NCBI GenBank assembly: GCA_030019105.1
Contig: JASEGY010000263.1
Location: forward strand, 1 to 5,488
Length of the DNA stretch: 5,488 bases
From: a bacterium
GTDB lineage: Bacteria > UBA9089 > JASEGY01
Reading direction: 5' to 3'
In this document: positions 1 to 5,445 of the stretch, one piece after another
Layout of the letters: every line of letters starts with the position of its first letter
How positions within the stretch are numbered: position 1 is the first letter of the stretch
The notes under the pieces: generated by a model
Database searches by the model: none
The model's input: only the letters and a program-made list of their open reading frames with translations
Told to the model about the DNA's origin: nothing
Made by a program: the position numbers and the translations under genes

Positions 1-14
1 ATTTCGGGGCACTT

Positions 15-60
15 GTGGGTAGAAACCAGGTTTCTTGAAGAAACCTGGTTTCTGTACCAC
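15..60. repeat. Near-perfect palindromic repeat downstream of livM (AGAAACC/GGTTTCT words)
   Basis: Arms at 21-36 and 38-53 are exact reverse complements (16 bp) around a single central base at 37. A further 4 bp (15-18 with 57-60) can pair outside a small internal loop. Each arm is itself a 15-base palindrome made of AGAAACC, one base, then GGTTTCT. The structure is therefore also a tandem pair of 15-mers (21-35 and 39-53) that differ only at the central base, with a period of 18. It lies 26 bases past the livM stop. Read on the minus strand, the hairpin is followed by ACCCACAAG and not by a T run, so it is a poor intrinsic terminator. It is better described as an intergenic palindromic repeat, possibly a mobile short element or an mRNA-stabilising hairpin between livM and the next gene. 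Confidence 0.85.
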
Positions 61-86
61 AAATATCGACTTTTTGCCTAACCATC

Positions 87-1175
87 TTACTTGCTTTCCT
101 CATAAAAAGAACTATCCTCAACCTTCCTGATCCGCTCTTCTTCCGGGCGCATCTCCTGTTTTACCCGCGTAATGCCAAACAGTCCTTCCGGCCGGTAACG
201 CATAATGAGGATCATAATCAGGCCGTAAAAGAGAAACCGGGTATCAGCCGGCAAGTCGAACTTGTCCAGCAAGAAGCGCAGTATCTCAGTCAGGGAAATG
301 AGGATAGTCGTGCCAATCATCGCCCCCCGAATACTTCCCAATCCACCTAAGACAATGAGACATAGAATAAGAATAGAATCCCAGAATTGAAATCTTGACC
401 AATGCAGGTTGCGGGCATAAACCGCATAAAATGCCCCAGCCAGTCCGGCCAGAGAGGCAGAGATAGCAAAGGCAATGGTCTTATACCACATTATATTTAT
501 GCCGGTGCTTTCCGCGGCGACTTCGTCTTCTCTGATGGCAAACCAGGCCCGGCCTAATCTGGAATTGGCCAACCGATGAACGACAAAGACAGTTAGCCCC
601 AGAAAGAGGATAATAAGATAGTAGTAAGCCCTGGGTGGAACAAGGGCGAAGGTGTAGCTTCCGGCAGCTCCTTCTTTTAAGGCCAGAAGGCTTACCAGGG
701 ACTCCTTAAGAATCTCAGGCATCCAGTCTAAATTTAAAGTCGGTGATGGGATGCCAGGGAAACCGCGGGCACCGCCGGTAACCGAGGTCCAGTTTCGGGA
801 AAGCAGCACCACCATCTCAGAGAAACCAAAGGTGACAATGGCAAAATAATCTCCGGTCAATCTAAGGGTTGGCGCTCCCAGCAGGATTCCCCAGATAGCT
901 CCGGAGAGCAGGGCTAAAGGGATAGTCAGCCAGAAACTCCAGCCGCAGGTCGTGACCAGAAAGGCCGTGGTGTAGGCGCCGGTACAAAAGAAGCCTACAT
1001 ATCCTAAGTCCAGCAAACCACAATAGCCAGGGAGAATATTTAATCCCAGGGCCAGGACCATATACATGGCAATCGTGATGAGGACACTCAGGAGGTAGGC
1101 GTTAACTGTAAAAGGAATAACCATCAGGATAATGGCGATCAAAATTCCGGCGAGATAAGCATGTCTTTTTAGCAT
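87..1175 (-). CDS. livM: LivM-type branched-chain amino acid ABC transporter permease
   Basis: Second membrane permease of a hydrophobic amino acid (HAAT/Liv) ABC importer. It pairs with LivH in the inner membrane and passes substrate delivered by the LivK-type binding protein. The 362 residues carry family hallmarks: a GLNILPGYCGLLDLGYVGFF block at about 44-63, RLTGDYFAIVTFGFSE at 105-120, TGGARG at 133-138, and an EAA-like cytoplasmic loop (RLGRAWFAIREDEVAAESTG) at about 206-225 that would dock the ATPase. Hydrophobic segments span the protein, and the last 25 residues are charged and cytoplasmic. Length is within the usual range; residues about 150-182 form a somewhat long loop. The start is the first ATG of the frame and gives a normal N-terminus, but no Shine-Dalgarno is visible before it, because an inverted repeat comes to within 15 bases. 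The partner livH lies 87 bases upstream; livG and livF are expected beyond position 1. The transport substrate cannot be read from the sequence. Confidence 0.95.
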   Translation of the reverse strand: MLKRHAYLAGILIAIILMVIPFTVNAYLLSVLITIAMYMVLALGLNILPGYCGLLDLGYVGFFCTGAYTTAFLVTTCGWSFWLTIPLALLSGAIWGILLGAPTLRLTGDYFAIVTFGFSEMVVLLSRNWTSVTGGARGFPGIPSPTLNLDWMPEILKESLVSLLALKEGAAGSYTFALVPPRAYYYLIILFLGLTVFVVHRLANSRLGRAWFAIREDEVAAESTGINIMWYKTIAFAISASLAGLAGAFYAVYARNLHWSRFQFWDSILILCLIVLGGLGSIRGAMIGTTILISLTEILRFLLDKFDLPADTRFLFYGLIMILIMRYRPEGLFGITRVKQEMRPEEERIRKVEDSSFYEESK

Positions 1176-1190
1176 AGCAGTATTATCGTG

Positions 1191-1255
1191 TCCGTGTTCG
1201 TAGTTCGTGTCCGTAAAAAGCTAAAAGAAAGACGAACACGGACAACGAACACGGA
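1191..1255. repeat. Inverted repeat between livH and livM (TCCGTGTTCGT words)
   Basis: The left arm (1191-1214) holds TCCGTGTTCGT then TTCGTGTCCGT. The right arm (1232-1255) holds ACGAACACGGA twice, at 1232-1242 and 1245-1255. Over 24 paired positions I count 21 Watson-Crick pairs, one G-T wobble and two mismatches, around a 17-base A-rich loop. An extra CGTG immediately precedes the left arm (1187-1190). The repeat fills most of the 87-base gap between the two permease genes and would form a hairpin in the polycistronic mRNA. On the minus strand it is not followed by a T run, so it is not an obvious terminator. It may influence the relative levels of LivH and LivM or protect the upstream message; that is inference. 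Confidence 0.85.
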
Positions 1256-1262
1256 GAACGAT

Positions 1263-2369
1263 TTAAGCTCTTTTAACCGTAGTTTTGCCCAGGATCCCTG
1301 ATGGTCTTAGAATAATAAAAGAGATCATCACCGCATAGGCCACCCCGTTCATCCACCGGGAAAGCCCCAGGGAAACAGCCAGGCTTTCCGCAATTCCCAA
1401 CACAAAACCACCCAGCATAGCGCCGGGGACATTTCCGATTCCACCTAATACCGCCGCCGCAAAGGCCTTAACCCCAATATAGTAGCCCATGGTTGGTTTT
1501 AGATCATGGTTGGCCAGGCCATTTAATATCCCGGCTACTGCCCCCATCGCAGAACCAATCGCAAAGGTATAAATAATCACCCGATTCACGTCAATGCCCA
1601 TCAAACCGGCCATAACCTTGTCCTGAGCACAGGCCCGCATAGCCTTGCCTATTTTGGTTCGGTGAATAATGAGATGAAGCGCCAGCATCATTAAAAGGGT
1701 TACTACCAGAATGATGAATCTGAGCAGGGTAATGTAAGTCTCACCAAAGAGATGTATCCGGTGGCCTTCCAGGATCAACTGAAAGAAACCCATCCGGGCG
1801 AGGAGTTGTTCTGAAATAACTGGCGTTTTTAAAAGAGAAGGGATGCATTGGTCAGGATAGCTTTGAGTCCGGGCTGTCCAGATGAGACGGGCAATATTCT
1901 GCAGGAAAAGGGACATGCCAATCGCGGTAATGAGGGCGGCCAATCTGGGCGCCTTTCGCAATGGCCGGTAGGCAATGGATTCTATGCTCATCCCCAGACA
2001 CGCCGTCAAGATAATAGAAACAAGCACGGCTAAGTAAAAGGGGGTGGAAAAGACAAATAAAGGATAAACAGCAATGCTGGTAATAACAGTAATCCCAAGA
2101 CTTAATGGAATAGATGCCGGAGTAGAAAACCGGTCTTTCAGGAAGGTGTAGGCGGTAATAAGGAAGGTCGTTCCGGCAATGGAGCAGATGGCCAGGGCGA
2201 TTGGAGGCGGGGTAGGTATAATCAGGGCCAGGACAAAAAAGGCCCCGAACATGTAAATCTCACCATGAGCGAAGTTGATTAACTGGATGATCCCGTAGAC
2301 CATAGTGTAGCCCACGGCGATCAGGGCATAAGTCCCCCCTTTAGTCAGGCCGATAAGCAAGTAGTCCAA
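1263..2369 (-). CDS. livH: LivH-type branched-chain amino acid ABC transporter permease, extended form
   Basis: First membrane permease of the Liv/HAAT importer. Hallmarks are GLTKGGTYALIAVGYTMVYG at 7-26, the INFAHGE block at about 31-37, AYRPLRKAPRLA at 133-144, an EAA-like loop (TKIGKAMRACAQDKVMAGLM) at about 228-247, and the glycine-rich AAAVLGGIGNVPGAMLGG near 304-321. At 368 residues it is longer than the roughly 290-310 usual for LivH. The excess lies mainly in a hydrophobic stretch at about 65-115, between the NFAHG block and the YRPLR block, and in a soluble loop at about 170-205. The start is TTG at 2369: no ATG or GTG lies closer in frame, the AGGAGG at 2381-2386 serves it, and family N-termini begin at this point. 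It follows the toxin gene by 37 bases and precedes livM. Co-transcription with both is likely. Confidence 0.95.
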   Translation of the reverse strand: MDYLLIGLTKGGTYALIAVGYTMVYGIIQLINFAHGEIYMFGAFFVLALIIPTPPPIALAICSIAGTTFLITAYTFLKDRFSTPASIPLSLGITVITSIAVYPLFVFSTPFYLAVLVSIILTACLGMSIESIAYRPLRKAPRLAALITAIGMSLFLQNIARLIWTARTQSYPDQCIPSLLKTPVISEQLLARMGFFQLILEGHRIHLFGETYITLLRFIILVVTLLMMLALHLIIHRTKIGKAMRACAQDKVMAGLMGIDVNRVIIYTFAIGSAMGAVAGILNGLANHDLKPTMGYYIGVKAFAAAVLGGIGNVPGAMLGGFVLGIAESLAVSLGLSRWMNGVAYAVMISFIILRPSGILGKTTVKRA

Positions 2370-2380
2370 ACTCTTTTCGT

Positions 2381-2386
2381 CCTCCT
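2381..2386 (-). promoter_or_regulatory. Shine-Dalgarno site for livH, supporting a TTG start
   Basis: CCTCCT on the plus strand reads AGGAGG on the coding strand, 11 bases before the TTG at 2369-2367. The spacing is a little long, but no in-frame ATG or GTG lies between the two. This perfect site is the main support for TTG initiation. It sits in the short gap after the toxin stop codon, so livH keeps its own translation start. Confidence 0.75.
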
Positions 2387-2406
2387 GAACGCCCTTTGTG
2401 GTTTTG

Positions 2407-2709
2407 CTAAGTGTAATATCTCTTCAGCCACTCTGCCGGGTTTCTTCGTTGATGAAAAACTCCTTTTATGACTATTGTGGCTCCCTCTACCAGAAAATAT
2501 ACTGCGTATGGAAACCGGTGAGGGAATCCCCGCCTCAAATTACCATAAACCTTTGGAAACATATTAGGGCGCTCTTCAATCTGCTGAAAGAGTAGTTCTA
2601 TTTCCTCAACGAATTCATGGCCGAGATCGCATCGTTTCGACTCATACCATTCATATGCTTCCCGTATATCTTCTTCTGCCTCAGGGCGTACAGTTAGGCT
2701 TTTTATCAT
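2407..2709 (-). CDS. RelE/ParE family type II toxin
   Basis: A 100-residue protein of the RelE/ParE toxin superfamily (ParE_toxin type). Visible family marks are the N-terminal VRPEAEEDIREAYEWYE at 7-23, the central helix EFVEEIELLFQQIEERP at 32-48, the strand region RRGFPHRFPYAVYF at 59-72, and the C-terminal GVFHQRRNPAEWLKR at 83-97. Relatives act either as ribosome-dependent mRNA interferases (RelE) or as gyrase poisons (ParE); which applies here cannot be decided from sequence. The start is the ATG at 2709, whose A is also the last base of the antitoxin stop codon, so translation is probably coupled. A longer reading from 2745 would run 12 codons back into the antitoxin and lacks family similarity. 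The gene looks intact. It sits between livK and livH, in the same direction as both. Confidence 0.9.
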   Translation of the reverse strand: MIKSLTVRPEAEEDIREAYEWYESKRCDLGHEFVEEIELLFQQIEERPNMFPKVYGNLRRGFPHRFPYAVYFLVEGATIVIKGVFHQRRNPAEWLKRYYT

Positions 2710-2927
2710 TATTTGCCTATAATCCGCTGTTTGACTTCGGGCCATGGTGATCCCGCATTTGGATTATCATGATATGCTTTTAGACGTTTATCCAACTCTT
2801 CCTTATGCCATTCTGGAACTTCTATGAACTCCGAAATTTCGGCTATTGAATCCCATATATCTTCTACAAGTTGAACTCGATCTCTTAGAGTCATCTCAGC
2901 AATATCAGTAACTGTAATTTGTTTCAT
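2709..2927 (-). CDS. Antitoxin of the addiction-module (Unstab_antitox) type
   Basis: A 72-residue acidic protein resembling the short antitoxins known as the putative addiction module component family (PF09720/TIGR02574 type). The characteristic pattern is present: a helix with LRDRVQLVEDIWDSI at 14-28, then PEWHKEELDKRLKAY at 38-52, then NPNAGSPWPEVKQRI at 55-69. It should bind and neutralise the ParE/RelE-like toxin encoded directly downstream; members of such pairs often repress their own promoter. An ATG start at 2927 is preferred over a GTG at 2936, because AGAGG lies 8 bases before the ATG, while the GTG would overlap that site. The stop (2711-2709) shares one base with the toxin start. 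It follows livK after about 105 bases with no clear terminator between them. Confidence 0.88.
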   Translation of the reverse strand: MKQITVTDIAEMTLRDRVQLVEDIWDSIAEISEFIEVPEWHKEELDKRLKAYHDNPNAGSPWPEVKQRIIGK

Positions 2928-2935
2928 TTTAGACA

Positions 2936-2942
2936 CCTCTCC
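2936..2942 (-). promoter_or_regulatory. Shine-Dalgarno site for the antitoxin
   Basis: The coding strand reads GGAGAGG here, ending 8 bases before the ATG at 2927. The alternative GTG start at 2936 would fall inside this site, so the site decides in favour of the ATG and a 72-residue antitoxin. Confidence 0.6.
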
Positions 2943-3032
2943 GTTTGGTTGCCCGGCTGTACATCCTGGACACTGCCATAGCCGGTTGGCTGTGACACAA
3001 TTTCTCCTGGTGGGGCACTCGATGCTTGAGGT

Positions 3033-4274
3033 CTAAGGTAACACTACCGCTGTCTCTCCCTCTGCCGCCGGCTCTGTTTCTGTCTCTATCTCCATAATCT
3101 GCTTTGGAGCCGGCACAAATTTGCCCTCTTTGACCATAGCGACGTGGATGGGTTTCTTGCAATCACCGTTGGCATCGAAATAGGTCAGCCCGGTTATGCC
3201 ATCATAGCCGGTCTCAGGGGTGTTCATAGAAGCGAGATGATCCCTGATCGCCTTTCGATCCTGGCCTGCCTGCTCAATAGCCGAAGCAGCAATGCCGGCG
3301 GCATCATAAGTCAGCGCCGCCCAGGCATCGGGCTCCATCTGATATTCTTGTTTAAATCGGACGACAAATTCTCCTGCCTTTTTTCCACCCAATTCAAGAA
3401 GGAAAGGACAGGAAAGAATAGTGCCTTCCGTGGTCTCTCCACCAATCTTGATATAATCAGAAGACAGGATGCCGTCAGCGCCTAAAAGTTGCGTTGACAT
3501 GCCCAATTCTCTGGATTGAGCTGCTATCTGGGCGGCTTGAGTATAAAGGCCGGACATAAAGATGGCTTCAGGATTGAGCTGTTTGAACTTGACCAATTGC
3601 GGCCTGAAATCAGCCGTATCACGTTCATAAGCTTCTGTGCCGACTATCTCCAGCCCTATTCGCTTAGCTTCATTCACAAAGGCATCCTTTAAGCCAATAC
3701 CGTAATCATCATTGTCATAGAAGACAGCTACCCGACTGAGACCCAATTTCTCTTTCACATAGTTAGCCATTGATATTCCCTGGAAGGTATCCTCGTAGAT
3801 ATTTCTGAATGTCCAGTCACTATCTTTGGTTACGGTAGGATTAGTTGAAGCCGGTGAAAGTTCCACCAGGCCGGCTTCTTTATAAATAGGCTTCCCCGCC
3901 AGGGAGCAGGAAGAGTTAAAGTGTCCAATTACAATAGAAACCTCAGGGTTAGCCACGAATTTTTGAGCTACTGTGGCTGCTTCCTGAGGATTGGCCACAT
4001 CATCTTCTTCTATTAATTCAATCTTGACTCCATCAATTCCGCCGGCTGCATTCAGTTCTTTAATCTTCAACCTGGCCCCACGTTTGATCATTTCACCAAA
4101 TTGGGCACAGTCACCGGTCAGGGGAGCAACCAGGCCAATGGTTATTACCGCCTCTTTTTGGGTCACGTCTTCCTTTTGAGGGGCACAACTAAGGGAGAAG
4201 AAACAGAAGCTAAGAATTAAAGCCACAATCAAACTCCGGCCCCGAAAGAAAACCGTTTTGTTTTGGAAAGACAT
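3033..4274 (-). CDS. livK: LivK-type periplasmic amino-acid binding lipoprotein of an ABC importer
   Basis: Substrate-binding protein of the Leu/Ile/Val-binding family (Peripla_BP_6, type I periplasmic fold), 413 residues. Residues 1-30 form a signal sequence: a basic start (KTVFFRGR), a hydrophobic core, then FSLSC with Cys30 as probable lipidation site. The lipobox is imperfect, with Ser rather than Leu at -3. The mature domain opens with ITIGLVAPLTG at 44-54 and continues with NAAGGIDG at 75-82, the ligand-contact region GHFNSSCSLAG at 117-127, SPASTNPTVT at 140-149, YDNDDYGIGL at 176-185 and GYDGITGLTYFDANGD at 356-371. It should deliver a branched-chain amino acid or similar ligand to LivH-LivM. 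After about residue 393 it ends in an unusual acidic tail of about 20 residues. The ATG at 4274 is backed by a strong Shine-Dalgarno. A toxin-antitoxin pair separates it from livH. Confidence 0.95.
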   Translation of the reverse strand: MSFQNKTVFFRGRSLIVALILSFCFFSLSCAPQKEDVTQKEAVITIGLVAPLTGDCAQFGEMIKRGARLKIKELNAAGGIDGVKIELIEEDDVANPQEAATVAQKFVANPEVSIVIGHFNSSCSLAGKPIYKEAGLVELSPASTNPTVTKDSDWTFRNIYEDTFQGISMANYVKEKLGLSRVAVFYDNDDYGIGLKDAFVNEAKRIGLEIVGTEAYERDTADFRPQLVKFKQLNPEAIFMSGLYTQAAQIAAQSRELGMSTQLLGADGILSSDYIKIGGETTEGTILSCPFLLELGGKKAGEFVVRFKQEYQMEPDAWAALTYDAAGIAASAIEQAGQDRKAIRDHLASMNTPETGYDGITGLTYFDANGDCKKPIHVAMVKEGKFVPAPKQIMEIETETEPAAEGETAVVLP

Positions 4275-4283
4275 TTGGATAAA

Positions 4284-4290
4284 CCTCCTT
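4284..4290 (-). promoter_or_regulatory. Strong Shine-Dalgarno site for livK
   Basis: CCTCCTT reads AAGGAGG on the coding strand, 9 bases before the ATG at 4274. It is the strongest ribosome binding site in the window and fits the high expression expected of a binding protein. It lies just downstream of the tandem TTGGAAA repeats. Confidence 0.85.
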
Positions 4291-4303
4291 TAAAATATTT
4301 TGG

Positions 4304-4380
4304 TTGGAAATTGGAAATTGGAAATTGGAAATTAGGGAAAGAGATAAAGTTTGAATGCCCAATTTCTAATTTCCAATTTC
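4304..4380. repeat. Tandem TTGGAAA heptamers with inverted copy upstream of livK
   Basis: TTGGAAA occurs four times head to tail (4304-4310, 4311-4317, 4318-4324, 4325-4331), followed by a degenerate TTAGGGAAA. An inverted copy at 4366-4380 is an exact 15-base reverse complement of 4321-4335, leaving a 30-base loop. A livK transcript starting upstream of 4380 would carry this hairpin in its leader, ending about 30 bases before the ribosome binding site. Tandem heptamers are prone to copy-number change by slippage. On the minus strand no T run follows the stem. Confidence 0.85.
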
Positions 4381-4457
4381 AGCATTCTGTGGGTACTCAC
4401 CCGTTAATACTTTGATTTAGAAAGAAGCACCTAATCAGTGGGAATAGCTACTCCTTT

Positions 4458-4546
4458 TAATAGCACACGGATGACACGGATTTAACGAATTTATACTGAT
4501 TTTATCCGTGGTAATCCGTAGTATCCGTGTTATCCGTGTGCTATTA
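4458..4546. repeat. Long inverted repeat built of ATCCGTG/CACGGAT words
   Basis: Arms 4458-4472 and 4532-4546 are exact 15-base reverse complements (TAATAGCACACGGAT). The pairing continues through a G-T wobble (4473 with 4531) into 8 more pairs (4474-4481 with 4523-4530), giving a 24-position stem. The 41-base loop contains further copies of the word, at 4504-4510 (ATCCGTG) and 4514-4520 (ATCCGTA). ATCCGTG-like words therefore start at 4504, 4514, 4523 and 4532, about 9-10 bases apart, while CACGGAT sits at 4466 and 4475. The word TCCGTGT is shared with the repeat at 1191-1255. No transposase gene or T run accompanies it. Confidence 0.85.
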
Positions 4547-4618
4547 GATTTTCATAATCAAAGTAGTAGCGGAGGAGCACCCATTCTGTGAACACTTACG
4601 ATTTCCGCCAACGTGTAA

Positions 4619-5386
4619 CTACCAATCTTCTTCAGTCTTACCCGGAGAGGGTGGTTTCATCATCAGTTTTCTCTTGATTTGAGCCTCTCGCTCTTTATCT
4701 TTAAATGCCTCTATCAATCGTTGGGCATCTTCTTTGGACATCTTGCCTTCTTTAGCTTCCCGCGCTTCTTCCTCTTTTTCCCCTCCTTTTTTCTCCCTTC
4801 TTTCCTCTACCTGTTTTTCCTTTTCTTCCTCCCCTTCTTTCTTCTCCCCTTCTTTGCCTGCATTTGGTTTAGTGTCAGACCAGTCATCTTTCTTCTGGTC
4901 CCCCTTTTCCCCTTTTTCCTGCTTATTTTTATTGTTTTGGCATTGCTGTTGTTGCTGCTGCTGTTCGTTTAGTTTTTGTTGGACAAATTGCAGATTGTAT
5001 TTAGCATCCTGGTCAGAGGGGTCAATATCCAGTGATTTCTTGTAATAAGTGATCGCCTCAGGGAGCCGGCCCAGTTTATAGGCGCAATTGCCCAGATTAT
5101 AATAAGATTTACCCTGAATAGAAAGGTCTGAAGAGTTAACCGCCCTACTGTATTCCCGGCTGGCCTCCTCATATTTTGAGATTTTGTATAAAGTGTTGCC
5201 TGTATTAAAATGAAGCCGGTTATTTTCCGGTTCATCAATCCGGGCATCCTGGTATTTATTCAGGGCTTCGGCATATTTGCCTTTCTCAAAAAGCCGGTTG
5301 CCTTCCTCAACCGTACCCCTGACAGAAGCAGAAGTATATGGCGCAAGAAACAAGAAACAAATGACAGGGAATATCTTTTTTACCAT
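4619..5386 (-). CDS. BatC-like tetratricopeptide repeat protein, secreted or periplasmic
   Basis: A 255-residue protein with the architecture of the TPR component of Bat (aerotolerance-type, VWA-associated) operons. Residues 1-20 form a signal peptide (MVKK, hydrophobic core, APYTSA cleavage region). Three TPR units follow at about 25-55, 57-90 and 93-126, with typical GNxLYKxxKYEEA and YYNLGNCAYKLGRLPEAI patterns. A glutamine run (about 142-150) and a Lys/Glu-rich, probably disordered linker lead to a C-terminal module (216-255) beginning MSKEDAQRLIEAFKDKE and ending EEDW, as in BatC-type proteins. It probably scaffolds membrane VWA proteins; the exact role is not settled in the family. The ATG at 5386 is chosen because it gives a clean signal peptide, but it lacks a clear Shine-Dalgarno. 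A TTG at 5449 or an ATG at 5416 would add 21 or 10 residues, and the frame stays open to the window edge. The purine-rich linker explains the spurious open frames on the other strand. Confidence 0.85.
   Translation of the reverse strand: MVKKIFPVICFLFLAPYTSASVRGTVEEGNRLFEKGKYAEALNKYQDARIDEPENNRLHFNTGNTLYKISKYEEASREYSRAVNSSDLSIQGKSYYNLGNCAYKLGRLPEAITYYKKSLDIDPSDQDAKYNLQFVQQKLNEQQQQQQQCQNNKNKQEKGEKGDQKKDDWSDTKPNAGKEGEKKEGEEEKEKQVEERREKKGGEKEEEAREAKEGKMSKEDAQRLIEAFKDKEREAQIKRKLMMKPPSPGKTEEDW
4943..4966 (-). repeat. CAG/CAA triplet run encoding polyglutamine in the TPR protein
   Basis: The coding strand carries a near-uninterrupted series of CAG and CAA codons, giving seven consecutive glutamines after an Asn-Glu pair, then Cys-Gln. 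It marks the junction between the TPR domain and the charged linker. The mixture of CAG and CAA suggests selection for glutamine rather than a very recent pure triplet expansion. Confidence 0.7.
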
Positions 5387-5445
5387 TATTAGGACTATTA
5401 TACTCAACACGGGCATAATCTGCGATTTTGTATCTTCGGGACGGT

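Larger units (their letters stand above)
4275..4618. other. 344-base intergenic region between the TPR gene and livK
   Basis: No credible gene lies here. From the livK side it holds the livK ribosome binding site, a TTGGAAA tandem repeat with a matching inverted copy (4304-4380), a plain stretch of about 75 bases, a long ATCCGTG-based inverted repeat (4458-4546) and about 70 further bases up to the TPR stop codon. Weak flanking structure is also visible: TACTTTGATT (4408-4417) is inverted at 4556-4565, and an 18-base segment at 4383-4400 recurs with 14 matches at 4582-4599. The livK promoter must lie here or upstream, but I see no -35/-10 pair good enough to call. No T-run terminator for the TPR gene is evident. 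Confidence 0.7.

Noticed and set aside
15..60. Rho-independent terminator for livM
   Set aside because: The stem is strong, but no T run follows on the minus strand, and livG/livF are expected further downstream in the same operon.
2398..2595. Plus-strand open frame of 65 codons opposite the toxin gene
   Set aside because: It lies antisense to a well-supported RelE/ParE-like toxin and shows no protein features of its own.
2951..2993. Hairpin candidates (GCCGG/GGCT words) between livK and the antitoxin as a terminator or operator
   Set aside because: The stems are only 4-6 bp with unfavourable loops and no T run; not strong enough to call.
2929..3162. 77-codon minus-strand frame overlapping the end of livK
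   Set aside because: It overlaps livK in another frame, has an Arg/Gly-rich composition typical of out-of-frame reading and no recognisable domain.
4391..4406. Reverse complement resembles the ACGGGTGAGTA word of 16S rRNA
   Set aside because: The match is only about 11 bases, the surroundings do not continue as rRNA, and the intergenic context makes chance more likely.
4458..4546. Possible small CRISPR array because of regularly spaced copies of one word
   Set aside because: The units are 7 bases with 2-3 base gaps, there are inverted copies, no spacer-sized unique sequences and no cas genes; this is a palindromic repeat.
4679..5045. Two plus-strand open frames rich in Phe, Ser, Leu and Cys
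   Set aside because: They are antisense shadows of the purine-rich Lys/Glu/Gln linker of the TPR gene; the composition is a direct consequence of pyrimidine runs on the plus strand, and no family pattern is present.
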